7,102 bases of DNA from an uncultured bacterium. GTDB lineage: Bacteria > Hydrogenedentota > Hydrogenedentia > Hydrogenedentales > SLHB01. The notes under the pieces are model-generated. The model ran no database searches, was not told the origin of the DNA, and saw only the letters and a program-made list of their open reading frames with translations. The stretch is from assembly GCA_937928585.1 (NCBI GenBank), contig CALEZK010000656.1, forward strand, positions 1-7,102, written 5' to 3'. Shown here piece by piece: positions 1-4,966 of the stretch (position 1 is the first letter of the stretch; each line of letters begins with the position of its first letter). The translations under genes and the position numbers were made by a program.

Positions 1-402
1 CTCCGGATGGTTCGCCGCATCAAGCTGACCCGCCGCCAGCATATGCTCGCGAATTTTCTCGCGATCCGCTACTCCAATTTTAGTAAATCGCTCCGTCAGT
101 ATCTTCGCGTTCAATACCGCGTCTTGCCACTTCTCTTGCGCAACCGGATCGTCCACTACGAGTTCATTGACGCCGAAATTCAGCTCGAACGCCGTTTTCA
201 GCAGGTCATTCTCCGCAACCGATAGCAAAGCATCATATTTCCCAACATGAATGAAGTGGTTATGCGCGAGTTTCGCCGCAACGCCCGCCTTGTGCGTGAT
301 AACCGCAAACACAGACTTTTCGGCGTCGATGGCAAACTCGGTGGCGCCCCCCTGGAAGGGAGCGGCGGCAAGCAAGACCGTTAGCACCAGAATGGCACGC
401 AT
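1..402 (-). CDS. YceI-like exported protein, N-terminal part (3' end beyond the window)
   Basis: Reading the minus strand from ATG at 402-400 gives 134 codons without a stop to the left edge, so the C-terminus is missing. Residues 1-20 form a signal peptide: MRA, then a hydrophobic ILVLTVLLAAA stretch, then small residues. The mature part opens with FAIDAEKSVFAV, then THKAGVAAKLAHNHFIHVG, then FELNFGVNELVVDD, and ends LDAANHPE. This is the beta-strand order of YceI-like proteins: the opening strand, the H-K-A-G/A-H-N-H region, and the 'L-D-x-x-x-[YH]-P-E' segment that normally continues into I-x-F. YceI-family proteins are periplasmic lipocalin-like barrels, some shown to bind isoprenoids; the ligand here is unknown. 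An AAAGGG stretch (minus, 417-412) is a possible ribosome binding site, about 9 bases before the ATG. It is divergent from the PqaA-type lipoprotein gene. The family call is by recognition, not by search. Confidence 0.8.
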   Translation of the reverse strand, partial: MRAILVLTVLLAAAPFQGGATEFAIDAEKSVFAVITHKAGVAAKLAHNHFIHVGKYDALLSVAENDLLKTAFELNFGVNELVVDDPVAQEKWQDAVLNAKILTERFTKIGVADREKIREHMLAAGQLDAANHPE

Positions 403-407
403 AAGTC

Positions 408-436
408 GGACCCTTTCGCTGTATAGGACCCTTCGC
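408..436. repeat. Short direct repeat GGACCCTT(T)CGC, two copies
   Basis: GGACCCTTTCGC at 408-419 is repeated as GGACCCTTCGC at 426-436, differing by one T, with starts 18 bases apart. A shorter relative, GGACCTTTAAA, lies at 500-510 beside the downstream start codon. The two main copies flank the candidate -10 of the minus gene. They could be a tandem operator, a small duplication of the minus-strand leader, or chance. Confidence 0.4.
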
Positions 437-496
437 GGCCTTGAAAATGCGCGTCAAAACGTGTCACGGTAGGCGCTTCCACAAGTGCAAAAACGC

Positions 497-502
497 GAAG
501 GA
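497..502 (+). promoter_or_regulatory. Ribosome binding site that sets the start of the PqaA-type gene
   Basis: GAAGGA at 497-502 lies 9 bases before ATG 512. An in-frame GTG at 485 would put this site inside the coding region and would add nine charged and polar residues ahead of a normal lipoprotein signal, so the ATG is preferred. Confidence 0.65.
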
Positions 503-511
503 CCTTTAAAA

Positions 512-1999
512 ATGTCAACCCTTTTGTCACGGCGAACATTCGCCCTCTATTCAACGCTGCTGGCCGTTGCGCTCACCATCTCCGGTTGCGCTACAACCCA
601 GTCAACAGGCAAATCAAGCTATCAAGCGCCTACTGTCGCGCCGGGCGAACTCACCGCGCTCGACAAATACGTCGCTGCGCCGGATCCCAATTACGCGTAC
701 ACAATCGTCAAGACCGTGCCGGGCGACGGCTACACCGGTTACGTCGTCGAGATGATTTCCCAGCAGTACCTGACCGAGGCCGAGGTCGACAAGCCGATCT
801 GGAAGCATTATCTCACGATTGTGAAGCCGGATACGGTGAAACATTCGACCGGCCTCCTCTTCATCGGCGGCGGCAGTAACAACCGTCCCGCGCCGGAGAA
901 CGTGGATGGCGCGATGGTAGCGGTTGCAAAGGCGACAGGCACCGTCTGCACCGAACTGCGTAATATTCCGAATCAGCCGTTAATCTTCACCGGTGACCCC
1001 GGCAATGAGCGCAGCGAAGACGAAAGCATCGCCTATACGTGGGACAAGTTTCTGCGCACCGGCGACGAGAAATGGCCGATGCGTCTCCCGATGACCAAGG
1101 CCGCCGTGCGCGCGCTGGATACGATTACCGCAGTCTGCGCTTCCCCCGAGGCGGGCGGGGTGAAGGTCGATACCTTCATGGTGGCTGGCGGATCAAAGCG
1201 CGGCTGGACCACCTGGACCACTGCAGCCGTGGACAAGCGCGTTATCGCGATCACCCCCTTTGTGATCGATCTACTCAACCTGGTTCCGTCGTTCCAGCAT
1301 CACTGGCAGGTTTACGGATTCTGGGCCCCCGCCGTCGGCGATTACGTCGCGATGGACCTGATGTCTTGGAACAACACGCCCGAATACGCGGAACTCTTGC
1401 GCATTGAGGAACCGTTCAGCTACCGGAACCGATTGACGATGCCCAAATACATTGTGAATGCATGCGGGGACCAATTCTTCATTCCGGATTCGTCGCAGTT
1501 TTACTTTGACCAACTGCTCGGAGAGAACTACCTTCGGTATGTGCCAAATACCGATCACTCCCTGCGCGATTCGGATGCCCAGCAGGGAATGATGGCGTTC
1601 TACGCGTCGATACTGAACGGCACGCCGCGCCCGAAGTTTTCGTGGAAGATGCTGCGCAACGGCGCAATCAAAGTCACCTGCGAAGACACGCCATCGAGCG
1701 TGAAATTGTGGCAGGCGACAAACAAGACCTCGCGCGATTTCCGCGTCGAGAAAATCGGAAAGTCGTGGACCAGCACCGATCTCAAAGAAAAGGGGAACGG
1801 TGTATACGTGGGCAGCGTGCCAAAGCCCGAGAGCGGCTATACCGCATACATGGTAGAAATGACGTTCCCCTCCGGCAGCATGATGCCGTTCAAGTTCACA
1901 ACCCCAGTGCGCGTGATCCCCGATGTGTATCCGTTCGAATATGTAGCCCCGGCAAATCCGCCGAAGGGGTACATCACGTCGAAGCTGGCGTCAAACTGA
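512..1999 (+). CDS. PhoPQ-activated pathogenicity-related (PqaA/AprA family) lipoprotein
   Basis: This is a 495-residue alpha/beta-hydrolase-like protein of the family that includes Salmonella PqaA and Dictyostelium AprA; the substrate is not known. The start is ATG 512, set by GAAGGA nine bases upstream. Residues 1-26 are a lipoprotein signal: SRRTFA at 6-11 resembles a twin-arginine motif, a hydrophobic run follows, and the lipobox I-S-G-C ends at Cys26. Ala-Thr after Cys26 gives no inner-membrane retention signal by the enterobacterial rule, so an outer-membrane anchor is likely. The family signature GGSKRGWTTW carries the presumed nucleophile Ser228; GDQFF gives Asp320 and PNTDHSL gives His349, a plausible Ser-Asp-His triad in the usual order. 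FVIDLLN follows the nucleophile region as in relatives. The C-terminal ~110 residues form a beta-rich domain (FSWKM to YPFEYV). Length is normal for the family. The next gene begins 10 bases downstream, so the two are probably co-transcribed. The 'pathogenicity' label comes from Salmonella and says nothing about this organism. Confidence 0.88.
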   Translation: MSTLLSRRTFALYSTLLAVALTISGCATTQSTGKSSYQAPTVAPGELTALDKYVAAPDPNYAYTIVKTVPGDGYTGYVVEMISQQYLTEAEVDKPIWKHYLTIVKPDTVKHSTGLLFIGGGSNNRPAPENVDGAMVAVAKATGTVCTELRNIPNQPLIFTGDPGNERSEDESIAYTWDKFLRTGDEKWPMRLPMTKAAVRALDTITAVCASPEAGGVKVDTFMVAGGSKRGWTTWTTAAVDKRVIAITPFVIDLLNLVPSFQHHWQVYGFWAPAVGDYVAMDLMSWNNTPEYAELLRIEEPFSYRNRLTMPKYIVNACGDQFFIPDSSQFYFDQLLGENYLRYVPNTDHSLRDSDAQQGMMAFYASILNGTPRPKFSWKMLRNGAIKVTCEDTPSSVKLWQATNKTSRDFRVEKIGKSWTSTDLKEKGNGVYVGSVPKPESGYTAYMVEMTFPSGSMMPFKFTTPVRVIPDVYPFEYVAPANPPKGYITSKLASN

Positions 2000-2009
2000 G
2001 TCGCTGCGC

Positions 2010-2486
2010 GTGACACTTCCTGATCCAATCGCGGTGTGCGTCCAACCCCTGTTGGACGCACTGCCGCTTTCTTCCGCGATGACCCAGCTTGTGGTAAAGC
2101 AGGGCGCATCGCCGGAACACTACGCGCTGGCAAAGACAATCATTGGAATGCCAGAAATTGCCAAACGTCCATCGTTGTGCGCGGGCTTGTGGCTTTATGT
2201 AGACGAGCTTGACATGAGCCACGAGATCAGCCAGGGCATCAATGGTGCTACGGGGTCGTTCTGGCACGGCATCATGCACCGGCGCGAAGGCGATTTCGGA
2301 AACAGCCATTACTGGTTCGCGCGCGTCGGAAAACATCCGGCAATGGCAAAGATTCCCGGTTACGATCCGGACGCGTTCATCGACGCTGTCGAGGCGCGCC
2401 ACGCGAAGTCACCCGCAGACCTGATTGAACTACAGCGCCAAGAGTGGGCGGCGCTGTTTGCGTGGTGCGCCGCACGGCCCTCGTAA
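2010..2486 (+). CDS. Conserved protein of unknown function with a WHxxMHRREGD motif
   Basis: This is a 158-residue soluble protein with no signal peptide or membrane segment. I do not recognise a named function. The strongest feature is residues 83-110: S-F-W-H86-G-I-M-H90-R-R-E93-G-D95-F-G-N98-S-H100-Y-W, then FARVGKHP. It is preceded by LYVDELDMSHEISQ (62-75). I recall proteins with the same 'HRREGDxxNxxYWFxRxGxHP' signature annotated as hypothetical in Planctomycetes, Acidobacteria and some other genomes. The dense His/Glu/Asp pattern suggests a catalytic or metal/nucleotide-binding centre, but that is inference. The C-terminal part (YDPDAFIDAVEARH onward, ending in an alpha-helical run) looks like an ordinary helix bundle. 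The start is GTG 2010, 10 bases after the lipoprotein stop. No good ribosome site is visible, so start by coupling is possible; GTG 2034 or ATG 2079 are alternatives. Confidence 0.75.
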   Translation: MTLPDPIAVCVQPLLDALPLSSAMTQLVVKQGASPEHYALAKTIIGMPEIAKRPSLCAGLWLYVDELDMSHEISQGINGATGSFWHGIMHRREGDFGNSHYWFARVGKHPAMAKIPGYDPDAFIDAVEARHAKSPADLIELQRQEWAALFAWCAARPS

Positions 2487-2588
2487 CACCCGTTTCCAAA
2501 CTCCTGTCGTCCCAACACGCGCCTCGCTCGAATTGAGCCGCCGCGGGATGCTATTTTTACTGCAACAAAAAATCCCAAGGCGCACCCC

Positions 2589-3446
2589 ATGAAACTTCGT
2601 GTAGCGGCCGTCCAATACCACCTGCATTCAATTGCGTCGTTCGACGCATTCGCGGCGCGCTGCACGCATTACACGCGGCTCGCCGCGGAATTCGGCGCGG
2701 AGTTTCTCCTTTTCCCCGAGTTTTTCACGACCCAACTGCTCTCGATTCCGGATGACGACGGCAACGCCCGCGCGATAACTCGGCTGCCGGAGTTCACCGT
2801 GCCGTATCGCGCGCTGTTCGAAAAGCTGGCGGCGGAATACAACATGCACATCATCGCGGGAACGCACGTGCTCGAGATTGAAGGCAAACTTCAGAACACC
2901 GCGCATTTTTTCTTTCCCGACGGTCGTGTCGTAGCGCAGCCTAAACTTCACATCACGCCAACGGAAGTGACGGAGTGGAACATCGCGCCGGGCGACGACG
3001 TGCAGGTGTTCGACACGCCCAAGGGGCGCGTCGCGATGCTTACGTGTTACGACATCGAGTTTCCGGAGATCGTCCGCATTGCGCGCGCGCGCGGCGCGGA
3101 CGTGATTTTCTGTCCTTCCTGCACCGACGACCTGCACGGTTTCTATCGCGTGCGCTATTGCTGCCACGCGCGCACAATCGAAAACCAGATCTATGTCGTC
3201 ACAACCGGCACGGTGGGGTCGTTGCCCACAGTCGATTTCATGCGCGCGAACACGGGCCAGGCAGCGATCATCTCGCCAAACGACATACCCTTTCCCCCGC
3301 GCGGCATCGTCGCCGAAGGGGAACTCAACAACGACATGATAGTGACCGCGGACATCGATCTCGCGTTGCTCGAAGAAGTGCGCAAGAAGGGTTCCGTGAC
3401 GACATGGCGCGATCGCCGGACGGACATCTATGGCGACTGGGGATAG
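2589..3446 (+). CDS. Carbon-nitrogen hydrolase (nitrilase superfamily), YhcX C-terminal-domain type
   Basis: This is a 285-residue cytosolic hydrolase of amide or nitrile C-N bonds. The superfamily catalytic residues are all present: Glu44 in FPEFF, Lys119 in PKLHITPTE, Cys153 in LTCYDIEFPE, and the accessory Glu129 after TPTEV. The start is ATG 2589 with AAGG at 2577-2580, eight bases upstream, and the protein opens with the typical first strand RVAAVQY. The region after Cys153 (GADVIFCPSCTDD, then RVRYCCHARTIENQIYV, then the closing DRRTDIYGDWG) matches, as I recall it, the hydrolase half of Bacillus YhcX-like GNAT/hydrolase fusions better than omega-amidase or N-carbamoylputrescine amidase. 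The GNAT gene that would be its fusion partner follows after 23 bases. The true substrate is unknown. A long open frame on the opposite strand is a GC-rich shadow. Confidence 0.9.
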   Translation: MKLRVAAVQYHLHSIASFDAFAARCTHYTRLAAEFGAEFLLFPEFFTTQLLSIPDDDGNARAITRLPEFTVPYRALFEKLAAEYNMHIIAGTHVLEIEGKLQNTAHFFFPDGRVVAQPKLHITPTEVTEWNIAPGDDVQVFDTPKGRVAMLTCYDIEFPEIVRIARARGADVIFCPSCTDDLHGFYRVRYCCHARTIENQIYVVTTGTVGSLPTVDFMRANTGQAAIISPNDIPFPPRGIVAEGELNNDMIVTADIDLALLEEVRKKGSVTTWRDRRTDIYGDWG

Positions 3447-3469
3447 GCAATTACGCATGGCCGGGCGGC

Positions 3470-4153
3470 ATGTATAAAAAAGAACTCTTCGTATTCGATC
3501 AGCATCGGCCCCAGCGCGCGCGAATCCGAAACTACGGCGTGAACGATTTCGCCGCATTGATCGATATTCAGCGCGAATGCTTTCCGCCGCCGTTCCCTTC
3601 CGAGCTTTGGTGGAACGAGGAGCAACTCGCCAACCACATCTCCCTCTTTCCCGAAGGTGCGCACCTGATCGAAGTCGAGGGCGATCCCGCCGGTTCGATC
3701 ACCGGACTAATCATCGATTGGTCTATGGACGATACCGATCACGCTTGGGCGGAAATCACCGACTCCGGCTACATCCGCAACCATAAACCTGACGGCAACA
3801 CGCTCTACATCGTGGACATCAGCGTGCGCCCGCGCTATCGGAAACTCGGTCTCGGCAAGCTCCTGATGCATTCCATGTACGACGTCGTCGTTGCGCATAG
3901 GCTGGCGCGATTGCTCGGCGGCGCGCGCATGCCGGGTTACCACGCCGTCGCCGCTGCAATGTCGCCGGAGGCGTACCTGCAGAAAGTCGTGTCAGGCGAA
4001 ATCGCCGATCCCATCGTGACGTTTCTGATGCGGTGCGGCAGAACCCCGGTGCGCATTGCCCGCGAATATCTGGACGATGTCGAGTCCGGCAACAACGCCG
4101 TGCTCATGGAATGGCGAAATCCGTTTCTAAACAACGCAAGTGATGCGCAATGA
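3470..4153 (+). CDS. GNAT N-acetyltransferase, YhcX N-terminal-domain type
   Basis: This is a 227-residue cytosolic acyl-CoA-dependent acyltransferase. Residues 17-62 (ARIRNYGVNDF, then IDIQRECFP, then HISLFPEG) form the first GNAT strand and helices. LYIVDISVRPRYRKLGLGKLL at 112-132 is the acetyl-CoA motif A, with R124-K-L-G-L-G129 as the pyrophosphate loop. Distinctive segments HAWAEITDSGYIRNHKPDG (91-109), GGARMPGYHAVAAAMSPEAY and the terminal NAVLMEWRNP are those I recall from the GNAT half of Bacillus YhcX-type bifunctional proteins. Here it stands alone and downstream of the hydrolase, whereas in the fusion it is N-terminal. ATG 3470 is 23 bases after the hydrolase stop with no strong ribosome site. 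An in-frame ATG at 3404 with AAGAAGGG upstream would add 22 residues overlapping the hydrolase; I think this less likely, because related N-termini begin near residue 1 here. The TGA overlaps the next start (ATGA). Confidence 0.88.
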   Translation: MYKKELFVFDQHRPQRARIRNYGVNDFAALIDIQRECFPPPFPSELWWNEEQLANHISLFPEGAHLIEVEGDPAGSITGLIIDWSMDDTDHAWAEITDSGYIRNHKPDGNTLYIVDISVRPRYRKLGLGKLLMHSMYDVVVAHRLARLLGGARMPGYHAVAAAMSPEAYLQKVVSGEIADPIVTFLMRCGRTPVRIAREYLDDVESGNNAVLMEWRNPFLNNASDAQ

Positions 4154-4914
4154 CGCAGTGGGACCCGGAACTGTACGATGCCAAACACGCCTACGTTTTC
4201 GCGTACGGCAATGAAGTGGTCGAAATGCTCGCGCCACAACCCGGCGAATACATCCTCGATCTGGGGTGCGGTACCGGGCATCTCACGCAGACCATAGCCG
4301 ATCGCGGCGCACGCGTGCATGGCGTCGACAGCTCCGCCGAAATGATCGCCCAGGCCCGCGCGCAGTTTCCCGATCGCTTATTCTCCATTGCCGATGTACG
4401 GACCATGCGCTTCGCCGAACCGTTTGACGCCGTTTTTTCCAATGCCGTCCTGCACTGGGTGCTGGAGCCCGAGCAAGCAGTGGAATCGATTGCCGTGGCC
4501 CTAAAACCCGGAGGCCGATTCGTCGCCGAATTCGGCGGCAGCGGCAACGTCGACATCATCCAGCGGGCGATTCGCAACGCGCTGTCAGCCTGTGGCGTGC
4601 AGCCAAACGCCATATTCCCCATCTGGTACTTTCCGGGTATCGCCGAGTACGCGCAAGTACTTGAACAAAAAGGCCTTGAGCCGCTCTGGGCCGCCATGAT
4701 ACCCCGCGAAGTCCGGCTGGACGACCCCAAAACCGGACTGCGCGATTGGGTGCGAATGTTCGCCGGAAAAGCCGTGCAAGCCGTTCCCGGAAAAGAACTT
4801 GAAACGTTTTATTCCCGCATCGAGTCGGAATGCAGGGTACAATTGTATCGTGATGGCGCGTGGCACGCCGACTATCGCCGGATCCGGGTCGTAGCCCGGA
4901 AGCGGGGTGAATAG
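4150..4914 (+). CDS. Class I SAM-dependent methyltransferase (trans-aconitate methyltransferase-like fold)
   Basis: This is a 254-residue soluble methyltransferase. Motif I ILDLGCGTG at 35-43 binds SAM; Asp60 in GVDSS is the ribose-binding acidic residue ending strand 2; IADVRTM (80-86) and FDAVFSNAVLHWV (92-104) are the next core motifs; LKPGGRFVAEFGG is the post-core strand. The opening WDPELYDAKHAYVFAYG and the ending DYRRIRVVARK are typical of a widespread bacterial group often annotated only as 'methyltransferase domain-containing', related to the Tam/UbiE-like type. The methyl acceptor cannot be told from sequence. ATG 4150 overlaps the GNAT stop by four bases (ATGA), so translation is very probably coupled and the two likely act on the same or linked substrates. 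The last codons lie in a GC-rich palindrome (4878-4900). Confidence 0.88.
   Translation: MTQWDPELYDAKHAYVFAYGNEVVEMLAPQPGEYILDLGCGTGHLTQTIADRGARVHGVDSSAEMIAQARAQFPDRLFSIADVRTMRFAEPFDAVFSNAVLHWVLEPEQAVESIAVALKPGGRFVAEFGGSGNVDIIQRAIRNALSACGVQPNAIFPIWYFPGIAEYAQVLEQKGLEPLWAAMIPREVRLDDPKTGLRDWVRMFAGKAVQAVPGKELETFYSRIESECRVQLYRDGAWHADYRRIRVVARKRGE
4878..4900. repeat. GC-rich palindrome/hairpin at the end of the methyltransferase gene
   Basis: CCGGATCCGG (4878-4887) is a perfect palindrome. Overlapping it, TCCGGG (4883-4888) and CCCGGA (4895-4900) form a 6-bp stem with loop TCGTAG. There is no following T-run, so it is not a standard intrinsic terminator. GTAGCCCGGA is reminiscent of bacterial REP-like elements, but here it encodes the conserved C-terminal RIRVVARK of the methyltransferase. 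Confidence 0.4.
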
Positions 4915-4946
4915 CCGGAGTGTCGGACGCGTCTGGATCGCCATAC

Positions 4947-4955
4947 AAGGGGAAG
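4947..4955 (+). promoter_or_regulatory. Ribosome binding site for the carboxypeptidase gene
   Basis: AAGGGGAAG at 4947-4955 lies 11 bases before ATG 4967. It supports the ATG over an upstream GTG at 4907 that would overlap the methyltransferase and precede the signal peptide by 20 residues. Confidence 0.55.
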
Positions 4956-4966
4956 TTGTAGTCCGT

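Larger units (their letters stand above)
403..511. promoter_or_regulatory. Divergent intergenic region between the YceI-like and PqaA-type genes
   Basis: Both flanking genes are transcribed outward, so both promoters should lie here. For the plus gene, TTGAAA at 441-446 is a plausible -35, but the sequence 17-18 bases on (TCACGG/CACGGT) is a weak -10. For the minus gene, TATACA (minus, 425-420) with TTTTCA (minus, 447-442) at 16-base spacing is a candidate. It would leave a very short leader that may not include the AAAGGG ribosome site. No assignment is firm. Confidence 0.35.

Noticed and set aside
260..457. 65-codon minus-strand frame over the YceI-like gene start
   Set aside because: A different frame from the YceI-like protein, Arg/Gly/Cys-rich with no domain; the YceI-like frame explains the region.
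485..511. GTG start extending the PqaA-type lipoprotein by nine residues
   Set aside because: Places the GAAGGA ribosome site inside the coding region and spoils the short charged n-region of the signal peptide.
2975..3469. Long in-frame extension upstream of the GNAT gene overlapping the hydrolase
   Set aside because: Its translation is Arg/His-rich and unlike any GNAT N-terminus; it is the +1 shadow of the hydrolase.
2628..3557. 309-codon open frame on the minus strand opposite the hydrolase gene
   Set aside because: Arg/His/Val-rich composition, no recognisable domain, and it lies wholly opposite a hydrolase with intact catalytic residues; typical of GC-rich third-position bias.
4191..4730. 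179-codon minus-strand frame inside the methyltransferase
   Set aside because: Ser/Pro/Arg/Ala-rich low-information translation opposite conserved SAM-binding motifs.
4907..4966. GTG start extending the carboxypeptidase by 20 residues
   Set aside because: Would bury the signal peptide and overlap the methyltransferase; ATG 4967 has a ribosome site and a complete signal sequence.
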